From contig JABHIE010000021.1 of NCBI GenBank assembly GCA_018671175.1, forward strand, positions 1 to 43,563: 43,563 nt of DNA, given 5' to 3'. Shown here one piece after another: positions 8,203 to 17,477 of the stretch; positions within the stretch are counted from its first letter, which is position 1, and every line of letters starts with the position of its first letter. The notes beneath the pieces are model-generated. The model saw only the letters and a list, made by a program, of their open reading frames with translations. It was not told the origin of the DNA and did not search any database. A program made the position numbers and the translations under genes. Source of the DNA: Planctomycetota bacterium. Its GTDB lineage: Bacteria; Planctomycetota; UBA1135.

Positions 8203-8454
8203 ATGAAGACTCTCCTCAACATCATTTGGGCCTTGCTCCTCGCGCTCTCTGCGGGCAGCTACCTTGTTGGCGAAAACTATGTCGGTGGCTCAACGGCAGC
8301 ATGGCTACTTATGGGTGCTGCTTTGATCAAACTGATTTTGATTAGCAGTGTTTATATGGAACTGAAATATTGCCGGCCTCTTTATTTGCGGGTCGCTATG
8401 GGCCTCTATGCACTTACTCTCGGTTTGATTGCCTGGGTAAGTTCTGGGATCTAA
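8203..8454 (+). CDS. norF: NorF-like small membrane protein (cytochrome oxidase subunit IV type)
   Basis: This 83-residue protein has three hydrophobic helices and the pattern of the bacterial COX4 (COX4_pro) family, including an LLMGAALIKLILISSVYMEL core. In denitrifiers norE and norF are adjacent, as here; NorF may stabilise the NO reductase complex. I placed the start at ATG 8203, two bases after the norE stop, rather than at an in-frame upstream codon inside norE. Its stop overlaps the convergent pxpC stop by 4 bases. Confidence 0.8.
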   Translation: MKTLLNIIWALLLALSAGSYLVGENYVGGSTAAWLLMGAALIKLILISSVYMELKYCRPLYLRVAMGLYALTLGLIAWVSSGI

Positions 8455-9296
8455 TTTCGCTTGAGCTGAAAACGAATCGGGTCGCGTGCAATTTTTTGGC
8501 TGACACGGCAAATCGCCGATTCACTTAATTGCAAGACTCTAGGGTAACCCCCGGTAACGGGTGCGTCGCGCATAAGAATAATGAGTGTACCGTCAGGTGT
8601 TAGCTGAACCGTGCCAGGCAAAACGGCTGATGTAAGGATTGGCTCTAATTCGTTATTTAGACTTTCGACAAGTCGGTAACCGACTCGGTTATTGTCGACC
8701 GAAACTGAGAAACTGCGAAACAATCTTGTCTGCTGCTCCAAGTTGAGCAAACGAAACTCTGGGCCAGGTGTGCACTCTAAACTCGCCGACAAGAACTCCT
8801 GGTGTTCTATTGCTGGCTGAAGTTGCGTGTCGAACGGGTCGGCGCTACTTTCTTGAATCGGCAAGCAATCGCCCGATTCAAGCCGATTGGGGGTCATCCC
8901 AGGGAAATAGCTTCGGCTGCCCAGCACAAGGTTTGAGCGAATGCCGGCAGCAACAGAAAGATAGACGCGCGCACCAAACTGCCGCTTTCCAAAGCCCATG
9001 GTTTCGCGTGCTGCAGCCTGATAAACCTGATTAGGTTTAAGTGGCCGGCCGTCAAGAGTGGCTGAAAAATCAGCGCCTGTCAAACTGAATGCGCAGCTTT
9101 TCGTGAACTGGAAACGACCTAAACCAAAAGTGATTTCGGTCACGGCGGCATCAGCGTCATTGCCCAAAAGTTTATTGCCGAGCGCGGCCGACTGCGCATC
9201 CATTGACCCGGCTATTGGAATGCCAAGCCTCGCGTGGCCCACCCGACCGCGATCTTGAATCGAGCAATGCACTCCTGGCTGAATGACTTTAATCAC
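8451..9296 (-). CDS. pxpC: PxpC, 5-oxoprolinase subunit C (KipA-like)
   Basis: This is a 281-residue member of the KipA/biotin-dependent carboxyltransferase-like family. It begins with IKVIQPGVHCSIQDRGR and GHARLGIPIAGSMD, both hallmarks of the family. PxpABC together convert 5-oxo-L-proline to glutamate using ATP. The open frame extends upstream to 9512, but homology starts at the GTG at 9296, which overlaps the pxpB stop by 8 bases as expected for coupled subunits. It ends 4 bases into the convergent norF gene, so two operons meet with no terminator gap. Confidence 0.92.
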   Translation of the reverse strand: MIKVIQPGVHCSIQDRGRVGHARLGIPIAGSMDAQSAALGNKLLGNDADAAVTEITFGLGRFQFTKSCAFSLTGADFSATLDGRPLKPNQVYQAAARETMGFGKRQFGARVYLSVAAGIRSNLVLGSRSYFPGMTPNRLESGDCLPIQESSADPFDTQLQPAIEHQEFLSASLECTPGPEFRLLNLEQQTRLFRSFSVSVDNNRVGYRLVESLNNELEPILTSAVLPGTVQLTPDGTLIILMRDAPVTGGYPRVLQLSESAICRVSQKIARDPIRFQLKRN

Positions 9297-10008
9297 GAGT
9301 GGTACGGCTGAGTTGGAAGTGGCCTTGCTCAACTTGCTCTTGTAGTTCAAGAAAGGTTTGGCGCGAGACGGACTGAAAGCGAAGGCCATCGCCCGGCTTT
9401 GCAAAAACGGGTTCGGCAAGCTTAGGGTCGAAAAACGAAATAGGCGACTTCCCGAGGATGTTCCAACCGCCGGGCGTATCACTCGGATAGACACCTGTTT
9501 GCTGGCCGCCAATAGCCACCGAGCCGCGATCCACTCGTAATCTTGGAGATGGTCGGCGCGGAGTATGAAGAGATGGGTTGAGCCCGCTCAAATACAAAAA
9601 GCCGGGCTGAAAACCGATGAAATGAATCAAATATTCAGGTTGGCTATGCAGGCGAATAACATCGTCGATTTCCATTCCGTTGCGGCTTGCAACTTCACGG
9701 AGGTCAATGCCAAAATCTTGATCGTAGCAAACCGGGATTTCCCAAATGGTTTGCGTCGTTGCCGACGGAAGTGTAAGTCTTGCGTAAAGCTCTTTCAGAA
9801 TCGAGACTTCATGCGAAAAGTGAACCGCATGAGGAAAACAAATCGTGAGTGAATGATAAGCAAGAATTAAATCGGTCGCACGAGCACCCTGCCTGACCAC
9901 TGCTTCAAAAGCGAGGATGTCAACCAAGATGTCTTTCGACAAAACCTTCGGCCACTCAACAAGGATGGCCGAGTCGCCAAACAGTTGGTACTGCAGATCA
10001 AACTGCAT
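9289..10008 (-). CDS. pxpB: PxpB, 5-oxoprolinase subunit B (KipI-like)
   Basis: This 239-residue protein matches the KipI/allophanate-hydrolase subunit 1 fold. Diagnostic stretches are YQLFGDSAILVEW at the start, IPVCYDQDFGIDL, HSQPEYLIHFIGFQPGFLYL and the glycine-rich GSVAIGGQQTGVYP with DTPGGWNILGKSP. It forms the PxpBC complex that phosphorylates and opens 5-oxoproline delivered through PxpA. It overlaps pxpA by 11 bases and pxpC by 8 bases, so the three subunits are probably translated in coupled fashion. Confidence 0.93.
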   Translation of the reverse strand: MQFDLQYQLFGDSAILVEWPKVLSKDILVDILAFEAVVRQGARATDLILAYHSLTICFPHAVHFSHEVSILKELYARLTLPSATTQTIWEIPVCYDQDFGIDLREVASRNGMEIDDVIRLHSQPEYLIHFIGFQPGFLYLSGLNPSLHTPRRPSPRLRVDRGSVAIGGQQTGVYPSDTPGGWNILGKSPISFFDPKLAEPVFAKPGDGLRFQSVSRQTFLELQEQVEQGHFQLSRTTRD

Positions 10009-10717
10009 TTAACTTTGGATGCCGCCGAATGTTCTTCAGAATGGAAAGGACATTCGGGTTGTCGCCATGCACACAAAAAGTTGACGCGCAGAGAGTTAGC
10101 TCTTTCCCTGTAACGGTTGTTACAACTGAGTCGTGATACAAAGAAATCAAATGCTTCAATATCTTGCCCGGGTCTTTCACTAGGGCTGATTTGCTTTCTC
10201 TTGAAACCAAAGACAAGTCGTCATTGTAGTTTCGGTCTGCAAAAGCTTCGTAGACCACCTCGCACTCATTTTCTAAAGCGACGCTTGCCAAGACGGATTG
10301 AAAAGGCGCGTATATTTTCGCTTCGGGGAAAATCTCTCGCGCAACGGCGACAAAGGACTGAGCCATTTCGCTGTCTTTACTAAGAGCGATGTAAAGTGCG
10401 CCATGTGCTTTGACATGCTCGATTTTGACATGAAGGCGCCCTGACCTTTCATGCATCAGGCCTAACTGCTCACGCAGGGTTTCCTGCAAAGCTGGAATCG
10501 AAAGTTGCATTGCAGCGCGGCCAAAATTTTCACGGTCGGGGAAAGACGGGTGCGCGCCGACCGTAAGGTCATGCCCAACCGTTAGGCGTAAGACTTCATC
10601 GATTGAGGTGGCATCACCTGCGTGGCCTCCGCACGCAATGCTGCAAGAAGATAAAAATGGAATGAGCAAGCTTTCGTTGCCAAGACCTTCGCCGATATCA
10701 CAGTTGAGATGAATCAT
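9998..10717 (-). CDS. pxpA: PxpA, 5-oxoprolinase subunit A (LamB/YcsF family)
   Basis: This 239-residue protein is a LamB/YcsF family member. It opens with LNCDIGEGLGNE and shows CSIACGGHAGD and VGAHPSFPDRENFGR, which carry the family's conserved acidic and histidine residues. It is close to the usual length of about 250 residues. With PxpB and PxpC it makes the ATP-dependent 5-oxoprolinase that recycles this damage product of glutamate and glutamine. Its ATG follows the stop of the Nramp-like gene with no gap (TAA then ATG), so both are surely cotranscribed. Confidence 0.93.
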   Translation of the reverse strand: MIHLNCDIGEGLGNESLLIPFLSSCSIACGGHAGDATSIDEVLRLTVGHDLTVGAHPSFPDRENFGRAAMQLSIPALQETLREQLGLMHERSGRLHVKIEHVKAHGALYIALSKDSEMAQSFVAVAREIFPEAKIYAPFQSVLASVALENECEVVYEAFADRNYNDDLSLVSRESKSALVKDPGKILKHLISLYHDSVVTTVTGKELTLCASTFCVHGDNPNVLSILKNIRRHPKLNAV

Positions 10718-11947
10718 TTAAATGGCTCCAAGTGCCTTTAAAATGGCCTTTAACCCTAGAGAGAGGCTTAGCAGTAAAATTGCCATGCCGATTATGTTTT
10801 GTGTTTTTGTATTCACGAATTTGCCCAAGACGGTCTTTTTATTGACCACCCAAAGAAGGACCCCAGCAATGAGGGGAAGTAAGAAGCCGTTTGCAATTTG
10901 TGCAAACTGGATGATTTCGATGGGCTTCACGCCAAACGAAGAGAGTAAGACGCCAAAGAGCAGGACGAACATCCAGACCAAGCGAAAAGCGCGAGAGTGC
11001 ATGTTGCCGTTAAACCCAAGGCACCCTTTTGCGACAAATGCCGCGGCTAAAGGGGCGGTGATTGCCGAAGTGATGCCCGCCGCAAATAGACCGACTGCTA
11101 GGAACGACTTGGCGTATTCACCGTAAAGAGGTGCGAGGGCTTCCGCCAAATCTGCCGCTGAATGCACATCGGTCAAGTTGGCTGCCGATGCAGAAATGAT
11201 AATCGCCATCGAAACCACGCCACCCAAGATAATTGAAATTGTCGTATCAATACGGACGGCTTTCAGGTCTTTCAGGCCGCTCCATTTTTCTTTTACTAAA
11301 GATGCGTGAAGAAACAAATTGTAAGGAACAACCGTTGTTCCGATTAAGCCAACAATGGTTAGAAAACTACCGTCCGGAGACTTTGGCTGCAGCAGACCTT
11401 TGGCAATCAAGCCAAGGCTAGGTTTCGTCGCGATTGCCGCAAGTACAAATGAAAAGCTCATCAAAACGACTAGGGTGATAAACACTTTCTCTAAAGCTTT
11501 GTAATTTCCGAAATACAAAATCAGAAATGCAATAGCTCCCATAATCAGCGTGATGAGATTGACTGGCTGACTAAAAACCGTGAGGTGGTGCTGGCCCGCG
11601 AGCGCCTCTAGACCTAATGAACCACCGCTGATATTTCCAGCCTGATAAGCTGCGTTACCCACAACAATCGCAGCCAAAATCAAAAACATCATGAAGCGAT
11701 TAACCACGGGGTGACTGATTTCCGCACGGACGACTTCCGCCAAACCACGCTGAGTAACTAAACCCAATCGCGCGGCCATTTCTTGCAAGGCAATCGTTGC
11801 AAAGATGGAAAGCGCCATCGCCCAAAGCAAGTCAAAACCAAAACCAACACCCGCTAATGTGCAGAGCGTGACCGTGCCTGGCCCAACAAAAGCAGCGGCG
11901 ACCAAGGCCCCTGGACCAATGTTTCGAAACCATACTTTGCGACTCAT
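10718..11947 (-). CDS. Nramp-family transporter lacking the canonical metal-site motif
   Basis: This 409-residue, roughly eleven-helix protein has clear Nramp features: NIGPGALVAAAF near the start, QEMAARLGLVTQRGLAEVV in the second-third helix region and VVPYNLFLHASLV in the sixth helix. Two metal-binding motifs are altered. The first-helix DPGN reads GPGT (residues 22-25), and the sixth-helix MPHN reads VPYN. It is unlikely to be an ordinary Mn/Fe importer. It directly precedes pxpABC, as the Nramp relative ycsG neighbours ycsF in Bacillus subtilis, so transport of 5-oxoproline or a related compound is possible. Start ATG 11947 was chosen because the Nramp core begins there and the gene then lies 7 bases after the phosphorylase stop. 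Confidence 0.85.
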   Translation of the reverse strand: MSRKVWFRNIGPGALVAAAFVGPGTVTLCTLAGVGFGFDLLWAMALSIFATIALQEMAARLGLVTQRGLAEVVRAEISHPVVNRFMMFLILAAIVVGNAAYQAGNISGGSLGLEALAGQHHLTVFSQPVNLITLIMGAIAFLILYFGNYKALEKVFITLVVLMSFSFVLAAIATKPSLGLIAKGLLQPKSPDGSFLTIVGLIGTTVVPYNLFLHASLVKEKWSGLKDLKAVRIDTTISIILGGVVSMAIIISASAANLTDVHSAADLAEALAPLYGEYAKSFLAVGLFAAGITSAITAPLAAAFVAKGCLGFNGNMHSRAFRLVWMFVLLFGVLLSSFGVKPIEIIQFAQIANGFLLPLIAGVLLWVVNKKTVLGKFVNTKTQNIIGMAILLLSLSLGLKAILKALGAI

Positions 11948-11954
11948 CTTAAAA

Positions 11955-14180
11955 TTAAATCTCGCGCTCGTGCATATACATAGCCGCATAATCAACAAGC
12001 ATACGATGAGAGCTGAATTCAGCGGGAATGCTCATCAAGGATTGCTTGCAAAGCTTGAGCCACTTTTTAGGAATGCCCGACCGATTTCGGTCATAAAACA
12101 AAGGCACCAATACATTTTCGAGCAACTCATAAAGTGCACTGGCATCGGCTTCATCGCGAGCTCGACCCGACTCGGATAGTGCGCGTGTGCGCCCCTGCAA
12201 AACGGCCCACTTGTCGCCGTCAATCACCCAACCGTTTTTACCGTTGAAACCCTCTGGCCACCACCCATCGGCAATCGACAAATTAAGCCCCCCATGCAAA
12301 GGCGGCTTCATGCCCGATGTTCCCGACGCCTCATGCGGACGGATTGGAGTGTTCAACCAAACATCACAACCTGAAGTTAGCATACGGCCGATGTGCATAT
12401 CGTATTCTTCCAGAACGGCCACGGAGCCTCGGAAACCCTCTTTTTGAGCCATCTTGTAAATTTTTTGGGCATAAGCCTGACCCGCCTCATCGCGTGGGTG
12501 TGCCTTGCCCGCAAAAATAATTTGCACGGCCTGCCCCTTTGCTTGCATGAGTTTTTCAAGACGCGCGGCATCCTTGAAAATAAGTGGAGCGCGTTTGTAG
12601 GTCGCGAAACGACGAGCGAACCCAATCGTGAGTGCGTCTTTGCTAAGTGTATGCCTGGCATCAGAAATCATGCTCGCCGTAGCGCCGCGCCTCAACATTT
12701 GCTCACTCATCCGCTCGCGAACGAAGTGAATTAAATTGTGGCGCAAAGTGTTGCGAAGAGCCCACAACTCTTCGTCAGGAATTTTTTTCGCCTTGTCCCA
12801 CCACGGCTGCGCTGGGTCGATGCCCGACCACCGAGGTGTAATGTGCTTCGCGTACAACTCGTTTGCTTCCGGCGCCAACCATGTTTGGGTGTGCACTCCA
12901 TTTGTAACATGAGAGATTGGGACATCTTTCGATTGCTCTTTCCCGTAAACCTTCTTCCACATTTCACGACTAACTTGACCATGAAGCGAGGCGACCCCGT
13001 TGACTTGCCCGCAAGTGCGCAGGGCCAAGACCGTCATGCAAAGTGGCTCGGCTTTATCGCCAGGTGTTTCGCGACCTAAATCTGCAAGACCGTGCATGTT
13101 TAAATCTAACTCTCGCATAAGAGGGCGCAGCCACTTAGCAACCATTTGCGGCTCATAGCGATCATGGCCTGCAGGAACGGGTGTATGGGTTGTAAACAAA
13201 CTCGTTTGACGCAGGCGGTCAAAACCTTTTTCCATGGAGCGACCTGCCTCTAATTCCATGCGCATGCGTTCGAGATTGGCGAACGCCGCGTGCCCCTCAT
13301 TAAGGTGGCAGAGAGTTGGTTTTTCTCCGACCGCAACCAGCGCCTTGACGCCGCCGACGCCTAATAAAATTTGTTGGCGCAGCCGCAACTCAGGCTCGCC
13401 TTTGTACAAGCCTTCGGTCAATTTTCGATCATCAGGCTTATTGCCTGGCAAGTCGGCGTCGAGCAAATAAAGTGGCACTCGACCAACATCTAATTTCCAT
13501 ACTTTCGCGCGAACCGTGCGCGACCCGATTGGGCATTCAATCTCGACACCTGTATTTTGCAGTGGCCAATCTGCAAAATCTGGCTCAGGGTACAACACAC
13601 GAGTCGTGCCGTCTTGACGAAATTCTTGGCGGTAATAACCATGCTTATAAAGAAGCCCGACTGCACAAAGAGGGATACCGAGGTCGCTTGCCGACTTTAG
13701 GTGGTCGCCAGCCAAGACGCCAAGGCCTCCAGAATATTGAGGGATGGACTCGTGCAAGGCATATTCAGAGCAGAAATAGGCCACGCGCATTCGCCTCATG
13801 CCTTTGCCTGCCGCACCAACTTTTGCGCGTCGACGAGCCTTGCGCAATCGATCGAACCAGGTGCTCGATTTAAAGTAGTCGCGATGCAATTCTTCCACCT
13901 TGGCGAGACGCTTCAAGAAGCCCGCGTCAGCAATTAGCTCATCGAGGCGACACCCACCATCGCCTGCACGGATTTGAGCCGCTGCAGAAATTGCGACGAG
14001 CGGAGCGTGATTGGACGCGCGCCACGCAATCGGGTCGAGCGAGGCAAATAAACGCTGGGCCTCTGGTTGCCAAGACCACCACAAATTGGCTGCCAAATCG
14101 CTGAGTCTCTGGTGAAGAGCGGCCGCCGAGGACGGCGTTTTAAAGCTGCTCTTTTTGCTGGAAGGCTTCTTAGAAGGCAT
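11955..14180 (-). CDS. glgP: Alpha-glucan (maltodextrin/glycogen) phosphorylase, GT35
   Basis: This 741-residue enzyme belongs to the shorter GT35 subgroup that carries an N-terminal DUF3417 region (here about residues 18-110, LSDLAANLWWSWQPEAQRLF). Substrate- and phosphate-binding landmarks include YFCSEYALHESIPQYSGGLG, LCHLNEGHAAF, HVTNGVHTQTW and the PLP-lysine motif EASGTSGMK. It releases glucose-1-phosphate from alpha-1,4-glucans in the cytoplasm. The N-terminal 17 residues are Lys/Ser-rich and show no secretion signal. It follows the CotH/LTD gene after 25 bases, in a run of glucan genes with malQ and an amylase, so it probably acts on imported maltodextrins or stored glycogen. Confidence 0.93.
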   Translation of the reverse strand: MPSKKPSSKKSSFKTPSSAAALHQRLSDLAANLWWSWQPEAQRLFASLDPIAWRASNHAPLVAISAAAQIRAGDGGCRLDELIADAGFLKRLAKVEELHRDYFKSSTWFDRLRKARRRAKVGAAGKGMRRMRVAYFCSEYALHESIPQYSGGLGVLAGDHLKSASDLGIPLCAVGLLYKHGYYRQEFRQDGTTRVLYPEPDFADWPLQNTGVEIECPIGSRTVRAKVWKLDVGRVPLYLLDADLPGNKPDDRKLTEGLYKGEPELRLRQQILLGVGGVKALVAVGEKPTLCHLNEGHAAFANLERMRMELEAGRSMEKGFDRLRQTSLFTTHTPVPAGHDRYEPQMVAKWLRPLMRELDLNMHGLADLGRETPGDKAEPLCMTVLALRTCGQVNGVASLHGQVSREMWKKVYGKEQSKDVPISHVTNGVHTQTWLAPEANELYAKHITPRWSGIDPAQPWWDKAKKIPDEELWALRNTLRHNLIHFVRERMSEQMLRRGATASMISDARHTLSKDALTIGFARRFATYKRAPLIFKDAARLEKLMQAKGQAVQIIFAGKAHPRDEAGQAYAQKIYKMAQKEGFRGSVAVLEEYDMHIGRMLTSGCDVWLNTPIRPHEASGTSGMKPPLHGGLNLSIADGWWPEGFNGKNGWVIDGDKWAVLQGRTRALSESGRARDEADASALYELLENVLVPLFYDRNRSGIPKKWLKLCKQSLMSIPAEFSSHRMLVDYAAMYMHEREI

Positions 14181-14205
14181 ACCAAATTATGCCGTTGCCG
14201 CCGCC

Positions 14206-17200
14206 TTATTGCCCAGGAGAACCGTGCGGTGCAGCAGAAGCCTGCCAACTCTCGGCCAGACTGTTATCAAACCAAGGGCTGATTAGCTCAAGCGTCGGGC
14301 CAAGGCCATCTGGCTCGGTCGGCCACGGCGCCTTGTCGTTGAAAGCAACGATGTCGATTAAGTTCTCAAGCGGGTCGAAAAGACGGACGGTATCACCCTT
14401 TGCACTCAAGCCAAAACCCAAATCACCGATGAGTCGTTGAGTGGGGAAGCTCGGCCACTGAGCGAGGAACATCGCCTGGTTAGACACGAAAACCAACTGA
14501 CTACCAGCGGGCAAAATCGTGCCAGCGGGGATGATGAAAATATTGCTGTCCTTGTCATCTCGGAGTTGATAACCAGAAAGATCGAAATCAATTTCGCCTG
14601 GATTGTGTAGCTCGATCCAGTCGTCCGTATCGAACCCAATCTCGGAGTTGTAATTAATCTCTTGGATGACCGCCGAACCGGGAATAGGTACTCGATTGAA
14701 ATAAGCCCCTATTTGTCGGTTGCCCGTAGCCGTAAAAGTGACGGATGCCGTTTGCGGTAAAGTTGCATCGGTCCAGCGGTCAAATTCCCAACCAGGGTAA
14801 GCGACGGCTTCAAGCGTCATCGGTGTGTTCAAAAAGTATGTGCCTTTAAAATACCCGTGTGCTTCAACGGCGGCTAGCTTTACAAACCCAGCTTTATTGT
14901 TCATCGGGCCACACTCTAATTGCCAAGTTCCAGGCAAACCAAAATGAGTCGAAACATGCTGGCGAGCGTAGGCAACCCGTTGCTCAAGGAAGGTTGCTAT
15001 ATCGCTCATGTTCCATCGCCAAACCGAAAAAGTGCTCGCCCAGCGGATTTGCGAATTGACTATCTCTGGGTGAATTTTCAAAGCCATCTCACGCGCCACC
15101 GGAATGGACTCGTCGGCAGATAGATTTGTATTCATGAAATCGGAATAGCGATTCACGAATCGGTTCAAGAAGTCTTGTGAGTCAAGCAGGGACGAGAAGA
15201 CTCCCGTAACTTGATGCCCGCCACCAAGAATTTGGCCGAGCATATCATGTGATGCCGTTGCGCCCCAATTTCCGAGGCCCCCATCGGCATCGTAAAAGAA
15301 GTATCGCCACTTCCCGTCATTGGTGCGAGGGCGCCAATACTTTACATTATTGTGCGGCCAATCTAAGTTGTTAAAAAAGATTTCGCAAATCATGTAGTCG
15401 CAAAAACTATCAATATCGAGACGCGATGAAACAAGCGCGTAAGCAGTCGGGTCAGCCATACTGTGCGAACTGATGTAATCCATAAGCTCAAACCAGGCAA
15501 GGTTGTCGCCTTCGTGCACATCGTGGCCAGCAAACTCAAGCAGGTCGACAGCGCTCTCATCAGCTGCATGATGCCCCGCGGTGTAGTACTTGTCGATGCG
15601 CTCGCGGATATTGTGGATACCCCAATACTCGCCGTTAATGTACACAACGGAGGGCCTGTATGCCATCACATCAACATCGGCGGGTTGCATAAGGGTGTGC
15701 GCTAAACCATCGCGCATCATGGATTGCGTCCAGTCTTGACCAGAGTTGCGCAACAGCAGGCGCTGAAATTTTTGTGGCTGGTCGGCGCCAAAAATAGGCC
15801 AAGCCATATTGGACTCTTCGTAACCAGAACGAAAAAGTAGGGCTAAAGTTTTTTGGGCGTAACCGCGAGTTGCGCCCCCGTGAATTTTTGCACCGGCATC
15901 ACTACTAAAAACTCGTTGGCCGTTTTCTTCAAAAAACTCAACATGAAATGGGCGCTCCATGTCGGACATAAAGTTTGAGTAAAGGCCCTCGTTTGAGTCC
16001 CACATGTTATATGGATCGGTCACAATCGACCAAACAGGCATATCGTGCTCAGTAATCTTAAAGAGATAAGATTCGGTCGCCGTGCGTGAGGGCCACATGC
16101 CTTGAGCAAACGCGGCGGCACGCACAGGGATGACGCCAGTCAAACTTGAGCTGCCAACTTGAAAAGGTGCCGTATAAGAAAAGGCGGACGGGCCGGATGG
16201 TGTTGGCTCGGTGCCATCAAGCGTGTACCAAATGTCAGCCGTAGGGTCGACGCAATCTAGTGCGACCCATGTTGTTTGTGCACGATGCGCGCCGGGCGGC
16301 GTAATCGTAACGATTGCCGTATGGTCTGGCCGACCTTCAGCCGTGTTAGCTGACCCTTGCGTTGGTTCCAAGAAACGCACAACTCCACCAGTCGTGGCGT
16401 CGCGGCCCATTGTTTGGTCGCAGTACATACGCCCTGTGAGCATGACATCTTGCTGAATGCCAAAACTGTCGGTCAAGATGACTCGATCGCCCGAGGTGGA
16501 CAATTTAAAATTGGTGTGCAATTCAGTCCCACTTTCGTCAAAGCTTAAAGCCGACGATGGCGACCCGGGCGCTGAAGCCCATGAGCGACCCAAAGACAAA
16601 AACGGAGTCAAGGTCATCATGCCGCCGGAGCCTTGATTGTGCGTCTCGATGGCCAACACATTTACGCCAACTCGTAAAAGCGAGGCAAATGAATCAACGC
16701 GGAAATTAGGCGGCGCACCATTCCACTGCAAAACGCCGTCATGATTATCAGTCGCACTTTCCGACCAAGTTGGATTATGCCCCTGCACGCCAACATGGTC
16801 GCGGACGACTTCCGTGCCGTTGAGGTAAGCTACAAAACCGTCGTCATAATCGATGTCGAGGCGGACTTGTCGCAGGTCGTCGATCTCAAGCTGAGTTAAC
16901 GAAAATGTATACCGAGCCGCAATCGTGTCGCTGGAAATGGCGGTGGCCGTGTGGCTGTAACCTTTGCCAAATGGGCTGTTTCCTCTAGACCAACTGGTGT
17001 CGTCAAAAAGAAAATCGCGCCACGCTGAGTCGGGAGCATTTGGGCTTGCCCAATAAGCACCAACATCGCCCCAATTAATGACCGTATCCCAGTTGAGGTG
17101 TTGGCCGCGATCCTTGTCTGAGGCGAAAACTGTGAGGAACCCATTAGCCGGGAGGGTGACATCTGGGAAAACCCACATCCCTGGTTTCGCGGCATCGTCG

Positions 17201-17400
17201 GAAAGTGACCAGTTAAAAAGACTTACGGGAGTTGCCCCGGTGTTGTGCAGCTCAATCCAGTCTGGCGTGGCGCCGTCGGAGTCGATTGCACTCTCTAAAT
17301 TGGAGGCACATACCTCATTAATCACAACCTGTTGGGCAGGTAGGTTGAGGGCGGCAAGCAGCGTAAACGCGGCTGTAGTCAGGCTTTGCAGGGGGTTCAA
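14206..17400 (-). CDS. Large secreted LTD/CotH-domain protein
   Basis: The 1064-residue protein begins with a hydrophobic signal-like segment (TAAFTLLAALNLPA). Domains in order: a lamin-tail domain (VVINEVCASN to about residue 110, with DWIELHNTG), a jelly-roll domain with FVAYLNGTEVVRD, a chitobiase-type Ig-like domain (WYTLDGTEPTPSG), a CotH kinase-like domain (about 440-790, with YFFYDADGGLG as the acidic metal-binding segment), a short InlB/SLH-type beta repeat (EFDRWTD) and a second lamin-tail domain (DDWIELHNPG). CotH proteins in Bacillus are surface protein kinases; activity here is not shown. The frame opens further upstream into malQ, but a hairpin at 17445-17474 argues for a later start; TTG 17400 was used, GTG 17445 is possible. 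Confidence 0.82.
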   Translation of the reverse strand: MNPLQSLTTAAFTLLAALNLPAQQVVINEVCASNLESAIDSDGATPDWIELHNTGATPVSLFNWSLSDDAAKPGMWVFPDVTLPANGFLTVFASDKDRGQHLNWDTVINWGDVGAYWASPNAPDSAWRDFLFDDTSWSRGNSPFGKGYSHTATAISSDTIAARYTFSLTQLEIDDLRQVRLDIDYDDGFVAYLNGTEVVRDHVGVQGHNPTWSESATDNHDGVLQWNGAPPNFRVDSFASLLRVGVNVLAIETHNQGSGGMMTLTPFLSLGRSWASAPGSPSSALSFDESGTELHTNFKLSTSGDRVILTDSFGIQQDVMLTGRMYCDQTMGRDATTGGVVRFLEPTQGSANTAEGRPDHTAIVTITPPGAHRAQTTWVALDCVDPTADIWYTLDGTEPTPSGPSAFSYTAPFQVGSSSLTGVIPVRAAAFAQGMWPSRTATESYLFKITEHDMPVWSIVTDPYNMWDSNEGLYSNFMSDMERPFHVEFFEENGQRVFSSDAGAKIHGGATRGYAQKTLALLFRSGYEESNMAWPIFGADQPQKFQRLLLRNSGQDWTQSMMRDGLAHTLMQPADVDVMAYRPSVVYINGEYWGIHNIRERIDKYYTAGHHAADESAVDLLEFAGHDVHEGDNLAWFELMDYISSHSMADPTAYALVSSRLDIDSFCDYMICEIFFNNLDWPHNNVKYWRPRTNDGKWRYFFYDADGGLGNWGATASHDMLGQILGGGHQVTGVFSSLLDSQDFLNRFVNRYSDFMNTNLSADESIPVAREMALKIHPEIVNSQIRWASTFSVWRWNMSDIATFLEQRVAYARQHVSTHFGLPGTWQLECGPMNNKAGFVKLAAVEAHGYFKGTYFLNTPMTLEAVAYPGWEFDRWTDATLPQTASVTFTATGNRQIGAYFNRVPIPGSAVIQEINYNSEIGFDTDDWIELHNPGEIDFDLSGYQLRDDKDSNIFIIPAGTILPAGSQLVFVSNQAMFLAQWPSFPTQRLIGDLGFGLSAKGDTVRLFDPLENLIDIVAFNDKAPWPTEPDGLGPTLELISPWFDNSLAESWQASAAPHGSPGQ

Positions 17401-17444
17401 TTGTGGTGTTGGTCGCTGTAAGTCGTGTAGGACAAAGAATATCA

Positions 17445-17474
17445 CGAAATGCAGGTTTATGCCCCTGCATTTCG
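17445..17474 (-). terminator. Hairpin after malQ, possible terminator or attenuator
   Basis: The minus strand carries CGAAATGCAGG, an 8-base loop and CCTGCATTTCG, a perfect 11-bp stem that starts 4 bases after the malQ stop codon. The sequence after it (TGATATTCTTTGT) is T-rich but has no long T-run, so termination may be partial. It separates amylase-malQ from the CotH-phosphorylase genes. Confidence 0.55.
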
Positions 17475-17477
17475 GTT

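Noticed and set aside
9297-9512. N-terminal extension of pxpC
   Set aside because: The extra 72 codons lie inside pxpB and show no homology; KipA homology starts at GTG 9296 with an overlap typical of coupled genes.
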